From Microdochium bolleyi (Eukaryota; Ascomycota; Sordariomycetes; Xylariales; Microdochiaceae): DNA of 64,000 nucleotides. The stretch spans positions 372,001 to 436,000 of the forward strand of contig KQ964257.1 of assembly GCA_001566295.1 (NCBI GenBank), given 5' to 3'. The position numbers were made by a program, and so were the translations under genes. Below, in pieces: positions 33,250 through 44,777 of this stretch; position 1 is the first letter of the stretch, and the number at the start of each line of letters is the position of its first letter. The notes beneath the pieces are model-generated. The model was not told where the DNA came from. It saw only the letters and a program-made list of their open reading frames with translations, and searched no databases.

Positions 33250-34793
33250 GACGAGTGATGACGGAGAATTCCGTGTAAGTGATGATGTCGAGCAGAAGGG
33301 ATGAAGAATAGTAACAATAGATGAGAAGATCGTCAAGACCGGCACCGCCCAGCGGTAGAGAAACGAATGGATAACAGGCACGCTACACACGCACACGAAG
33401 CAAAAGAGCGTAGTTGAGACCTCGATGAGCGCGTATATCTCGCAAAGAAGAGAGAGGGCGGAGAGTCACGGTCGCTGGATGTGGGCGGCGGCCACCACAC
33501 TTATGCCAAGCTGTCAGACTGCGTTCCGCCGCCTCTGGCCCAGCAAGTCGGCCAGCCGAGCTTGCCGAGTATCGAAGCATTGGAGGTGGAGGGGTGCAAC
33601 ACGGGGTGGGCATGGCCATGTCAAGCGACGATAACGGCAAAGGAACCCTTGGGAAAGCAATGCCAGGAGTCGCAGTTGCAGCGTTGGTATGTTTCGTTTG
33701 GCAGGGCTACCCCGTGCGGGCCAGGAGTCGGCTGTGTCATCTGTACGGACTTCGGCCGACAGGCACGGCTGGCATCTGCTTAGAGGCAGGCCCCGAGAAT
33801 GGGATGATGGACGCGGATGGAGGAGGGATGGGGACGGAGAGGAAAAGCAGCTGGTCGGATGCGAAACCAGGGCGTGTCGCAAGAAGTCAGGTACACCAAT
33901 AGCGAGGCGCACAACAGCGCCAGGGGGCAGGGGCCACTGGCAGGGCTGCACCTTCCATTGTCCCTGCAGCTCCCAGGTGGTGCCAATCCCTGCCGCAGCT
34001 CGAGGAAACTCCCCCGCCAGCAACACACACAGCATGATCGATCCCCTTCGCTAACAACCCAACACCTGTCACACCTCGCTTGCAGGCTTGGCCTCGCGTG
34101 CACGCGGGCAGCATGAAGTTGTTTCGATGTCTTGTTTTGGCCGTCTCGGAGGTCGGCCGCAGATCTGCAGGCCGGCCGCCTTTGTTTGGCCTTGACTGCA
34201 AGCGAGCTGCTTGATTGAACATGGTCGAACACTGGTGTCGCCCTCGCTTCACAGCGCTTACGCAGGGTCACAAAAATCACTCCGACGCACAGGAACCTCG
34301 AGACCCAGGGGGCCCGTCCGAAGCTATGTGTCCCTTTGTCGTCGTTGTTGTCGCTGCCGTCTGGGGTCAGCCACGAGGCGTGTCGCACCTGACAAGTGGC
34401 GTCACAGGGGTGCTCCTGGGGGAGACTTTCACTTCAGACGAAAGCATCGTCAGGTTGAGTGGCTCACTTTCACGTCGAGTCAAGGCCGCGAAGTCAGACC
34501 TGCAAAGACAAGCAAGGGCTTGACAGGCGCAGCTTCGTCGCATCTATCGTGCCTGTCGCTTCCTTGTCTGCTTCGTCACTTCAGTTTCGGACCCTCTGGC
34601 TGGATCGAAAGAGCAGACCGCGAGAAGACCGTGATTAGAGGAAGACTCTTGACAGATACCAGGTTCACATATTCAGATAAAACGAGATATAGACGAACAA
34701 ACCCAGCTTTTTCCTGGATATCTAGAGGTGCAAACAACGAGAAACCAACACAACCAATCACAAGGGAACTCCAAAGCATGACAAACACACCTC
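33250..34793. other. intergenic, about 1.5 kb
   Basis: Promoter of the lectin-like gene and 3' flank of the methyltransferase gene. Several short overlapping frames on both strands show no domain or splice-consistent structure. No RNA gene was seen. Confidence 0.45.
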
Positions 34794-35765
34794 CTACTCA
34801 AAGACCGCAACCCAAACATCCATAGTCCGCGGCTTCTCTCCCTCCCCCAGCGCGCCAACGGCGCTCACAACCGCATCCCTCGCCGTCATGATGACATCCC
34901 TCGACTTCTCGTTGCCCACGTGCTTCTCAACCTCGTCGACAAAGTACTGGCTCATTACCGTGCCGACCTCCCACTGCCCGTCCAGCAGTCCCGCCTCGGG
35001 CACGACATTCTCCTCGCCGACCAGCTTCCACCCGGCCCCGCAGCCGCCGCCGCCGCCGCCGCCGCTCTGCTCCGCGATCCCCTTGATCACCCGCGGCCCG
35101 ATGGGCGTGCGGACATTCTCCTCGCTCTCGTCCTGCGCGCGGAAGCTCTCGACCATGCCCCTCGCCACGACGCACAGCACGTGCGGCACCGCGGCCGGGT
35201 GCGTCGCGCGCAGGGCGTACTCGGCGACGCACAGCCGCCGCACGCGCCCGCGCAGCGACGCCAGGATCGAAGCCAGCGTCGCCGTGTCGGCAAAGTACCA
35301 GATGCAGTGCGCGAGGACCGCGACGTCCCACTGCTCCTCCCCGGACGCCGAGGTCGAGGAGAGGAAGGCCTCGGGTGTGGCCTGGTGCCAGCGGATCCGC
35401 CCGCCCACGGGGGACTTGTCCGTGATATGCCGCTGCGCCTCACCGAGGGTGAGCGGCGCGCCGTAGTCGAGCGACCCCGGGTCCACAGCGTCGACGTGGC
35501 CCGTGGGGCCGACGGCCTCGGCGAGCACGGTGGTCGCGGTGCCCTGGCCGCAGCCGAGCTCGAGAACGCGGGCGCCGGGGCCGATTATCGCTGCCGAGGA
35601 TGACGAGGCATTGTTCCAGGCGTTGACGAGCCGGATGCGGTGCTCCGCCTGCACGAGCTCGACGTGGAAGTGCGCCGGGTCATGGTGATGGTAGGCTGCC
35701 AGACGGGGCGCGTCGGCGATCTTGAGCACGGGGCCGGGGGTAGTGGTTGCTGATGATAATGACAT
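34794..35765 (-). CDS. SAM-dependent methyltransferase (class I, small-molecule type)
   Basis: An intronless frame of 323 residues. Motif I, VLELGCGQG, at about 67-75 binds the methionine part of SAM. A following acidic position (DAVDPGS, about 90) is the expected ribose-binding strand 2 residue, and WDVAVLAHCIWYF (about 145-157) is motif IV/V of the Rossmann-like fold. The C-terminal third has a Gly run (eight Gly), then a family-specific cap. The N-terminal stretch AYHHHDPAHFHVELVQAEHR is conserved in fungal homologues of unknown substrate. It is likely a cytosolic small-molecule methyltransferase, perhaps for secondary metabolism. No cluster partners are next to it. The start at 35765 (MSLSSATTT) is the first ATG. 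Confidence 0.88.
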   Translation of the reverse strand: MSLSSATTTPGPVLKIADAPRLAAYHHHDPAHFHVELVQAEHRIRLVNAWNNASSSSAAIIGPGARVLELGCGQGTATTVLAEAVGPTGHVDAVDPGSLDYGAPLTLGEAQRHITDKSPVGGRIRWHQATPEAFLSSTSASGEEQWDVAVLAHCIWYFADTATLASILASLRGRVRRLCVAEYALRATHPAAVPHVLCVVARGMVESFRAQDESEENVRTPIGPRVIKGIAEQSGGGGGGGCGAGWKLVGEENVVPEAGLLDGQWEVGTVMSQYFVDEVEKHVGNEKSRDVIMTARDAVVSAVGALGEGEKPRTMDVWVAVFE

Positions 35766-38138
35766 GGTTGCGGTGTATGGTTTGATGGTCCAGAGTTGTG
35801 ACCTTTGGAGCCGGTGGTGGTGGTCTTGTGGTTGTATTGTGCTGTGTTGTGATGCCTGAGAGGTCTCAATCGTCCATTTTGACGAGCCGCATCGGTGACA
35901 TCTTATGTTCTTTCCGTTCGACGATACGCAAAGCGCTCTTACACGGTGTTCCTGGATCTAGATCATCTTGAGAGTCCCGATTCGGAAGCTCAGAACCAGC
36001 ACCCATGTCAGTGCAGTCGATGATTCAGAATGAATGGTGTGGCTCTCACCCACCCGGAGTTAAGGGGTCCAATCCCACCACAGACGAACAGAAGGTCTAG
36101 GGTTCGCGGTGCCAAGAGTTCGGATGGCCCCAAGGGGAAGTGTTTCTTCAAAAGGGCACGGCTCGTGTGGCATTCCATGGGCTTTCTTCTGAATCTGGTT
36201 ATCGTGATCTATGAATCACTTTGGCACCTTTCCTGATCTCACCATCTGGGCGGCACTCTTTACTACTCTTCACTGGGGGCTTGATGGCGGGACAAAGTCC
36301 GAGGCGCGGGGTTCCAGGCCGAGCGGCAGGTGTTATTTGAATTGAGTTTTGAGCTCCCGAAAGTCTGTCGACACTTTCGCGCAGTCTTTTGGGGGCCGAG
36401 GTCCCTCATTGTATTGACTCGTGTATCAGAGACAACTGTGTGAGCAGTCCCGATCGAACTTCGACGACAGCAGTTCGAGGAGTCTACGCAAGGACCGGGA
36501 CGCATGAGCAGGTCACGTGCTCCACGATGGAAGGCACTGGTAGTCGGAAGCAGACATGTCGACTCTTATGAATGGAAGCTGACGTTGCTGTAGAGCAGAG
36601 CCTCAGTCCGGGTCCTTTCATGAACCCTCCGAGCCCTCCTCTCATGTGCCGGAGCCTTGTGTAAGGGTAACCACGACCTCAGCCACAGGACTCTGACGGA
36701 GTCTGCTATATTTAGAAGGACTGCCTGCTGTACACTGTGGAGGGGTGAATGAGCTGGCCAGCATTCTGCACTGCGTGGGGCTGTGCACGACATGAATGCT
36801 CGCTTACCCTCCATAAAGCTCTGAGTTGGCTGACATAATGCGGCGCACTCCGTACAGTGTCCCCTCCCCTCAGAGCACAATGCACATTGTGGGCTGCTGC
36901 CACGCGGACTCTTGCACTGCCACTCTGGAGAATCCCGTGTTGATCGCCCGGCAATGAGTTCAACAATTACGTATGCCACGAGTGCAGGTACGTAGTCTTT
37001 GAAAACAGACGGTGTTCAGTCACTTCAGTCACTGCAGTGTTGTCCTTGATTCATCCATCTCTCGTCTACTTTGCACAGGTCCTTGAGGAAGCTAGTCCTC
37101 CTTCTCGTGCCTACCTCTGAACTGCACCGTGGTCTCCGTACTCCGCTACCCCCCAGGACCCTCGTTTCGCATCCCTTGAGCAGCAGGGGTCTACAACCGA
37201 CAGGAGGCAACCCGCCGAGCCGCTGGCGTCAGACCCGGGGAAACCGCACCCGATTTTCAGATCACATTCTGGACTCCCTCGTCGGATCTTTCATTGACAA
37301 AAACCACCAAAGGCAAGAACCACCGTCATCGTCTGCATCTTGCCTCGACAAGTACGACCAGACAGCCACGCACAGCCAGGCAGAGACGCTGCAGGATCCG
37401 GGCAGCAAGGCGCACGACACATTTGAAACACGACACGACAGCCGCCGCTGCAGCTCCACGACTGGCCAGCCTCCTCCAGTCGCCACTACCACTAATTCCG
37501 GGCCATCAATCCCTTGGGCCTGCCGCGCCTTCCTCCCTCGCCCGAGCCAACTCAGACTCGGTCTCTCTTCCTCTCCAGCGATCTCTGCATTGCAAGACCC
37601 CAGATCCTCCTCATCTCGAGCCCAGAGGCAACCTCACCGTTCTACAGCACCTCATTCGCGCGGCTGCCCCGGCCAACCGCAAGCCATCATTTCTCAGAGA
37701 TTGCCCTCTCGGCCGGCCTTCTCGTCGCTACGGGGCACCGAGTACGGAGGCGCCCATCCCTGGCCACCGAGCCACCTCACCCTGGCCCACTTCCACCTCA
37801 CGCTCGGCATTCGTCAGTTCATCCGTGCACTTCGCGCAGTGTCGACCGCTCGTCTGTCTGCTTGCCTCTGCAGCTTTGTCCGACCGGCTGCTGCGGATAG
37901 CGTAGCTGTCCCGAACCAAAACACCAGCGACCACCGCAAGTGGTTTTCTCCCGAGGCTCGTCTCCCACACCAGACGCAGACACAGACGCGGCTGTCACAG
38001 CAAAGCGGGGACCCGTGGAATTGTTCTAGAGCCAACCAGCGCGCCCAGAGGGACTAGCTTGCCCGTTACTGCAACCTCGCCTTGCAGCGCCGCGTAGCCT
38101 CCTTTATCGTAGCAATCAACGCCCGCCAGACCCAAGCC
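35766..38138. other. intergenic, about 2.4 kb
   Basis: Upstream of both the methyltransferase (-) and the rhomboid gene (+). A 328-codon plus-strand frame (37071-38057) is rich in Ser, Arg, Pro and Thr with no domain and is best read as the long CA/CT-rich 5' leader of the rhomboid gene. Other frames are short. No RNA gene was recognised. Confidence 0.45.
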
Positions 38139-39878
38139 ATGGCGGCAAACGACTTTTACAACACCGGCCCTCCTCGGCGACCCGACCCTTCTCCTTCGCC
38201 CTACCAGAGCGACCCGTACAACTCGGCCGTCGACACTCACTACGAGCCCTCCATCGTCTCCTCGAAGCCTCCCACCTACGTCTCCCACGATCCCCACGCA
38301 CAGCACGGCCACCCCGGCGCCAGCAACAACAACTACGCCTCGCCTTTTGTCACAGATTTCGACGACCACGTCCACCCCATGCACCAGACCCCGATGGGCA
38401 GCCAACAGAACTTTGCCCACGACACCAGATACAATGGCGCCGACGCCGGCGACGTCTCTCCCATAGGTGGCGACAACATCCCCCTGCAGGCCCAGAACAA
38501 GAATGGCGGCCATACAGCCGGTGTTGGGCGGATCGAGTCTTCAGATCACGTCTACGATGCCTCGCAACGGCACAGTGAGACGCGAGGCGAGGGGTCGAAG
38601 AAGCGCGGTCTGCACTTTGGTGAGATGGGCATGTTCGGCTCAAACAAGAAGAGGATACCGTTCATGGTGTACCTCTTCACCACCATCCAGATCGCCGTCT
38701 TCATCGCAGAGCTGGTCAAGTCTGGTGCGTCCAACATAGCCTCACAAGTCCGTGCGACACCCTTTACTGACAACGTCCACCCTTCTAGCTCAGTTGACAG
38801 GCTCGCCTATCCAAACCCAGCCCTCCGTCAGCCCCATGCTCGGTCCCTCGGCGCAGATCCTGATAAACATGGGCTCTCGCTACGCCCCATGCATGCGCAA
38901 CCAGCCTGGTGTCCAGGACTCGACGATAAAGATCAACTGGCTATGCCCAGACTCCAAGACGCTAAACGCCAATACAGACGACAAGGTATGTACGCTGACG
39001 CAGCTTTGCGGCTTCGGCGACAGCGTGCCGAACCCTCTGTACACGAATCCGCCTGGACTCGCCCAGGATCCGGCGCCGAATCAGTGGTATCGCTTCATCA
39101 CTCCCATCTTCATGCACGCAGGCTTCGTGCACATTGGCTTCAACCTTCTGCTGCAGCTCACGATCGGCAAGGACATTGAGCGATCCATTGGCTCGATTCG
39201 GTTCTTCCTGGTCTACATGAGCGCTGGCATCTTCGGCTTCGTCATGGGAGGCAATTACGCATCTCCCAACTCGTCCTCTACTGGAGCCTCTGGCTCGCTC
39301 TTTGGCATCATTGCCATCACTCTACTGGATCTGCTATACTCGTGGAGCGAACGGCGCCACCCCGGCAGGGAGCTCATATTCATCGTCATCCAGATCATTA
39401 TCTCTCTTGCCTTGGGTTTGCTGCCGGGTCTCGACAACTTCTCACACATTGGCGGGTTCATCGTCGGCCTCTGCGTCGGCGTCTCCGTGCTGCACTCGCC
39501 CAACAGTCTACGCAACAAGATCGGGGACGACCACTTCGGGGGCCCAACCTATTCCGGCCTAGGGACCCCCGGCGTCACCAGCGTCGCCTTCCCCGCGTTT
39601 TACCGGAATCCCGTGGGCTTCTTCAAGGGCCGCAAGGGTCTGTGGTGGGCGTGGTGGATCCTGCGTGCGGCGTTTCTCGTCTTGGTCATCGTTGTCTTCA
39701 TCGTCCTGCTCAACAACTTTTACACAAACACCAGCTCCTGCTCTTGGTGCAAGTACCTGAGCTGTGTGGTAAGTCCCAGGCCCTCTGCATTGTTGGGATG
39801 AGTTCGTGCTAACTTTTTTGACAACAGCCAATGGAGAGCAACCGATACTGCAAGAACGACTCGTTCTTGACGTCGTAA
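38139..39878 (+). CDS. rhomboid family intramembrane serine protease
   Basis: Three exons (38139-38724, 38789-39768, 39828-39878; introns 64 and 59 bp) encode 538 residues. A cytosolic, Pro/Ser/Asn-rich N-terminus (about 1-170) is followed by one helix, a lumenal loop with several Cys, and the rhomboid core. Catalytic elements are present: HIGFN (310-314), GASG with Ser363 as nucleophile, and SHIGGF with His415. The protein is therefore likely an active protease that cuts transmembrane segments, probably in the secretory pathway. It ends in a further helix and a Cys-containing tail completed by the last 51-nt exon. The start ATG at 38139 (MAANDFYNT) is the first with family similarity. Confidence 0.93.
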
Positions 39879-41200
39879 TGGAGATCACGAAGAGCGGCCG
39901 GGGTGCCGCGAAGAGCTGTGGCCGCTGTTCCAGGATTGGCACGATAAGCCACGATAAAGCAACTGTGGAAATAGGCCGCTTACACATAGCAACATAATCA
40001 TACGCGATGGGACTAACTCCATGGCTCCCATATGACTTACATGCTCGTCTCTTTGTCCGATGTGTCACCGGTTTGTGCGCAGTCTACGAATGTGCCATGC
40101 GCGCCTCCTACATTGCTTCCAACGACAAACTGTCATCGTCATCACAAAGATGTTCAACACAACAAACGCACTCTCGAACGGTGTGGAGTGTGTTTGTGTG
40201 CAGCTTCTTCGTTCCATTGCCATCGCCGCGTGCTATGCTGTCGTGGGGTCCTATCTAAACCCAAAGCACCGCGCCACTTGCTGATCCGAAACTGCGTGGA
40301 AGCCGTTTCCTGCACGTCTACCCCCTTGGACTTGCTGATGAGTGCCAGCGGGGGACTGCATGGTGCTTCTGAGAAGCAGGGGCTTTGAGCAGGGAGAGAA
40401 GACGTCGGAAAGGCATGCGTGGTCAGCGGCACATTGTTCTCATTTCTGCGAGGCGAGTTTACCTGCGAACTCGCTTCAGGAGGCGCCTGAGCTCTTTTGT
40501 GTTTTGCTTTTGGTTTGGCGGCGGCTGTTTGTAGATTCGGTCGTTCACTGCCGTTTCTCTGTTTTCCTCTTGGGCGGCGCGCGACGATACCCACACGTTT
40601 TTTTTTTTTTTTTCGTTTTTTTTTCTAGGCGGCAGAGGAGGGAGATGTTTGCATATGTAATTTTTCATCGCGGGCGAGGAGGAAGGGAGCAAAGGAGAGA
40701 ACGGGCGCGGTATCCTGCGCGATGATTTCAGAGTTTTTATGTTATGCATGAAGAAGAGCTCGATTTTGCCTATGGACGGAAGAATATCAGGCGAAATACG
40801 AAAAAGAGAAAATAAAGTCAGAGCTACGAATGGAGGCAGGAGTAGAGGGAAACATGTGAGTATGGGAAGGCGGTGCTGGCGATGTAGCTTTGAGAGCAAA
40901 GTCGTGGTTGAGGTTTCGCCTTCTTCAGAGAATCCGCCTCCCATGCTGTCCAGTGACGAGAACACTGCTCGTGCGTCGAGAAGACAACCATAGTTGCCTT
41001 GCGAGCCAAGAAGCTGATGGGATGCCGATCCGGCAGCCCATATGCCTACGCTACTTACACAATGTCTAGTCGCACTTGTCGCAGGAGCGAGGGTGCTTCT
41101 TCCCACGGTGGTGGTGCCGGTCATTTACATCGTCTACCGTGGCGCGTACATGCTCCAGAGCCTCGGAGACAACACCGCCGCCACCCTTCCCGCCAAGTCC
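39879..41200. other. intergenic, about 1.3 kb, with poly-T tracts
   Basis: 3' flanks of the convergent rhomboid and SnoaL-like genes. Long T runs occur at about 40599-40622. A 221-codon minus-strand frame (40459-41124) shows no domain and crosses the homopolymers. No gene is called. Confidence 0.45.
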
Positions 41201-42285
41201 CTACTTGCTGGAAGATGTCACGGCAGATGCGCCAGTGGTAGCAGTGCCAGCGGCAGTCGCAGGGGAGGACTCAGTTGAGGCAGCACCCGCAGCATCCTCG
41301 ACAGTACCACCACCACCACCACCGCAGCCCACGAGATCAATATCCTCCTGCCCTTCGAGCCACTGGCCCATCTTCTCATACAGATCCAGCCAGCGCGCCT
41401 TGTCGCCGGGCGTGGGCAGGTGCAGGTCCATCGCGTGGCCAAGCCGGGCCTGCGCCGCGCCGAGATACTTGTATCCTTCTGGGTAAGGGGCCAGCTCGGC
41501 GGGTGTGAAGACGGGGACGCGGTGTCCGTCGACGGGGACGATCTTGTCCTTGGAGTAGATGAGCTTGACGTACTCTACCTTCCACTCTTCTTCTACCTTC
41601 TCCCCGCCCGAGGCGGCCGAGCTAGAAGAAGCGACGGGCTCCTTGGCGCAGAAGAAGTGGAACTGGCAGTCGCAATCGACGTCGTACTCGACGTCGGCGG
41701 CGATCATGGCCTCGGCGTCCTCGGCGGTCGAGGTGCTCGTGTTGGCGAGACCGGACCAGTTGTTCGCCGTCAGGTGGCCCCGCTGCATGTCGTGCACGGC
41801 CTGCCGGAAGCGCTGCGTGATGGTGACCTTCATCTTGCCCACCGCGCGGCCCGTGGCCGGGTTCAGGTCCACCATTGTGCCGCACTCGCGGTGCATGATG
41901 AAGTCGCCGGCGGACTTGCCCTTCTTGGAGGCTTCGATGAAGGCGTCGATGTGGAGGCGCTTGCTCCAGGCTGTGTTCGGGGGTGGTCAGCGGCGTGGTC
42001 AGCGGCGTGGTCATGTTACTCCAAGGACCTGTGTTCCAGGTCTGGGGCGATAATGGAAATGTGTGGTTTCATGGGGAAACCGCAGGCGATGACAGGAGAA
42101 TACTTACTGGTCCAGACGTACGCATCGTCTGCGAAGAGCGAGCGGTAGTTCTTCCACTCAGACGCGTCGCGGTAGACGGGCCAGCCCTTGCACAGCTCCG
42201 AGACAGCGAGCCGGTCCAAGAGGTCGTCGCGGGTGCCGCGGATGTGGGCGTACTCCTTGGCCTGGGGATCATGTGGGGACGTCAT
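41201..42285 (-). CDS. SnoaL-like (NTF2-fold) protein
   Basis: Two exons (42285-42108, 41970-41201) with a 137-bp intron encode 315 residues. Residues about 18-150 form a SnoaL/NTF2-like alpha+beta cone: DDLLDRLAVSELCKGWPVYRD, then LFADDAYVWTTWSKR after splicing, and HRECGTMVDLNP. Family members include polyketide cyclases, dehydratases and isomerases, or non-catalytic binding proteins. The C-terminal region (about 175-290) continues the fold (VEYVKLIYSKDKIVPVDGH) and ends in a low-complexity Gly/Ala/Thr tail. There is no signal peptide. The substrate is unknown and there is no gene cluster beside it. The intron contains two copies of GTGGTCAGCGGC in tandem. Confidence 0.82.
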
Positions 42286-43331
42286 GGTTGCGGAATTTGG
42301 TAGTTGCTGTAGAGCAAGATGTATGTGGTTGCAGTGTGAAAATGGTGGGAGGATGGTCTCGATAGCGATTCCTGAGGAAGCGAACTCAAGTAAAGAGCTC
42401 CGAGGGCTTCTTTGCGGTGCTTGGTAGAGTGAGTTTGATGTTTGTGGGGTGTGTGGTGGAAGGAATCAGGATCAAAATTCTTCGGGAGGAGGCCGCGGCG
42501 TCGTTTAAAAACAGATCGGATCGTCGGAATACAGCATGTATATGAACAGCCAGAACGTTCATGGTTGTATCTGAGTCAGGCAAACAATTCTGAGCAGCGG
42601 GTGATTCAGGTTGTCGAGTGGTGTTCTCAGGCCGTAGTCAGCACGGCACTAATGGCCCATGACACTGGCTGAGTTGTATCCCGTGCGTACCGACAGATCA
42701 AACGTGCTGATTTGGCGCTATACTGATCTCATCCTTGCGTCGATCGGAGGCCTATAGCTAGGCATCGAACAGCTTGTTGGTGCCAGCAGAACGATGGCCT
42801 GGCTTGGTCGCAGCTGCAAGCGGTCCCGTTTCCAACGCCACGCACTGGCCTGGTCGCACTGGATGCGGAGAGCAAACACAGCGAGGCATCAATCAGCGTC
42901 CAGTCACCAGCCACAGCTGTGATCCGGACGGGCAAACAGCACTCGCCTCAAGGCTGGCTTGATGTGGGCATGCTCGTGTATTGCCTAATGGGGCAGGCCG
43001 CCCGGAGCCCGGAGACCACGGCCCCACTTTCCTCCGGGGCACGGCCGGCGGCCGGAATTGCTGAGGTGCGTCGCCTCGAAGTGTACGGCTGCATCTTGAC
43101 CATCATCTCGTGGTTCTCGTGGATCAGGTGGTGCCAGTGGAGCAAGTAGACACCGCAGCACGTCAACACTCCCTCACTTGCTATCCAGACTTTCACTACA
43201 GGCGAGGCCGCGCATTATCATCGACTACACCTTGTCACACTGCTCACCACACCATCGAACTCACAACGCCTCACACCCACAAACCTGCAGCTATAGAACG
43301 CCGCCCGAAATTGCATTAATGTCTCCGCATC
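42286..43331. other. intergenic, about 1 kb, divergent promoters
   Basis: Between the SnoaL-like gene (-) and the orphan membrane protein (+). No conserved gene. It contains the start of a short upstream ORF (43319) directly before the orphan gene. Confidence 0.45.
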
Positions 43332-43360
43332 ATGGCCTCATTCTGCGTGAACAATCTTGA
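43319..43360 (+). other. short upstream ORF overlapping the orphan gene start
   Basis: An ATG at 43319 opens 13 codons and stops with TGA at 43358-43360, overlapping the main ATG at 43332 in another frame. If transcribed, it would reduce or regulate translation of the main frame, unless transcription starts downstream. Confidence 0.45.
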
Positions 43361-44777
43361 CGATCTTACCTTCCGTCAGCGTCAGGCGTGCGCCATCATC
43401 CAGAGCCTGGAGTGGTCACCCCAGAGTGACCGAGGCAATGCTTGCGCCATGATCCTGGCGCACGCTCAGGGCCAACTCACCCCATCCTCACCGCACCATC
43501 GGGTCTGCACTCGAGCTGAGCTCGGAATGATTGTGTACGATGGTACTTGCAAGCTTTCCGCTGTGGCGCTCGTCACGTATGCTGAGAGAGAGTTGGGAAA
43601 GAATGTGGTTCTCGACAACGCGTTCATTCACGAACATATCACAATGCCGACTATTCCTGTACTAACCATCCCCAAGGCTCGAGGGATGGTGTACTTCACT
43701 GTGGGCAGGAGGACCATAGAGATCGACAGCACCCTCTGCAACCCCGACACCAAGTACCGGCAGACTATGACGCCTGCCCTCGTCAGACAGCACTGGTCTA
43801 CGCAGCGAGAGCTGATCAGGGCGCTCTGCGAACTGCAGCGCTGGCCGGCAGACACAGAAGCCTGGCTGCTTCGGCAGGTGCAGTACCACGATCCGACGAG
43901 ACCGCCCTGCAAAGCACGGCTGCGTGCCCAGCTGTACAGCGGGGACGGGCCGTCGTTGTACGGCATCATTCTGCACTGGGCGCACAACCTCGGCCACATC
44001 TCAGCGAGCTTGCAGACGCGGATTGCCGAGAAGAAGAGGGGGTGGCTGCTGACAACAGGACCGATGGCCGTGGTACTGTCGCAGTACATCTCTGGGGAGG
44101 GATCCTTCGACTGCCCGACCAGCCCCGATGGGAAACTCCGTCTTAGGAACGACCGCATCGCCGCGCCTCGACACGACAGGATCCCGGCCATCACTGTGGC
44201 CATGCTCTACGCCCACCACCATGGCGGCTGGCCCTGGTGGTTTGTCCCGAACGACAGCATGCTCTCGAACCGCGGCGCCATCTTAAACGAGATTGAGTAT
44301 CTTGGATACTCAGGGGACATTGATGTCGCCGGCTTGAAGTACCAAAGGCGTTCGTGTATTGCTCGACCTCGAGCTGCTCAGCAGAGCGGGCCATTTGCCT
44401 CCGTTGACACTGAACAAAGCACTACCTACCTCGACGAAGTCGAACACTTTGCGGTCTCACCGTTCTACGCTTTGCCAATGGGCTTCCGCTCTGCCTCCCG
44501 GGCCTTTTGGGTCCTCTCCTCCTTGGCAATCTATGCCCTCATCGTTGTGGTCTGTCATATCGCAGTCGCCGCTTGGAGAAAGATGAAGAGACATCCGAGG
44601 TGCACAGCATTGATCACGGCGGTGAGCCTGGCTGCGTATTGTCAGTGGCAAGACCAGCCCTGGGAAGCAATTCGCTGGCATTGTCACTCGCTCTGCGCCC
44701 GCACCGTCGCTTATGCACTAACGACGTGCGGCTTCACGCTCGCCGGCTGGCTCGAGGTTTTGGAACAAGCGATGTGA
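43332..44777 (+). CDS. orphan single-pass membrane protein of unknown family
   Basis: An intronless frame of 481 residues, starting MASFCVNNLDDLTFRQ. I do not recognise any domain. The first ~390 residues are soluble, with mixed composition and several Trp and His patches (HHHGGWPWWF near 298-307). One clear transmembrane helix lies at about 400-425 (WVLSSLAIYALIVVVCHIAV), then a short basic segment and a second, weaker hydrophobic stretch. There is no N-terminal signal peptide, so the large domain may be cytosolic, with a C-terminal anchor. Length, codon use like its neighbours and the absence of stops over 1.4 kb argue for a real gene, but no homologue is known to me. The nearest genes give no functional hint. 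Confidence 0.65.
   Translation: MASFCVNNLDDLTFRQRQACAIIQSLEWSPQSDRGNACAMILAHAQGQLTPSSPHHRVCTRAELGMIVYDGTCKLSAVALVTYAERELGKNVVLDNAFIHEHITMPTIPVLTIPKARGMVYFTVGRRTIEIDSTLCNPDTKYRQTMTPALVRQHWSTQRELIRALCELQRWPADTEAWLLRQVQYHDPTRPPCKARLRAQLYSGDGPSLYGIILHWAHNLGHISASLQTRIAEKKRGWLLTTGPMAVVLSQYISGEGSFDCPTSPDGKLRLRNDRIAAPRHDRIPAITVAMLYAHHHGGWPWWFVPNDSMLSNRGAILNEIEYLGYSGDIDVAGLKYQRRSCIARPRAAQQSGPFASVDTEQSTTYLDEVEHFAVSPFYALPMGFRSASRAFWVLSSLAIYALIVVVCHIAVAAWRKMKRHPRCTALITAVSLAAYCQWQDQPWEAIRWHCHSLCARTVAYALTTCGFTLAGWLEVLEQAM

Noticed and set aside
36034..36080. tRNA-like 3' half (GGGTCCAATCCCACC)
   Set aside because: Resembles a T-arm, but no acceptor stem, D-arm or anticodon arm can be paired upstream.
37071..38057. 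328-codon frame upstream of the rhomboid gene
   Set aside because: Ser/Arg/Pro-rich, no ATG-supported domain or splice link; reads as long 5' leader sequence.
40459..41124. 221-codon minus-strand frame between rhomboid and SnoaL-like genes
   Set aside because: Its Lys run comes from poly-T homopolymers; no domain.
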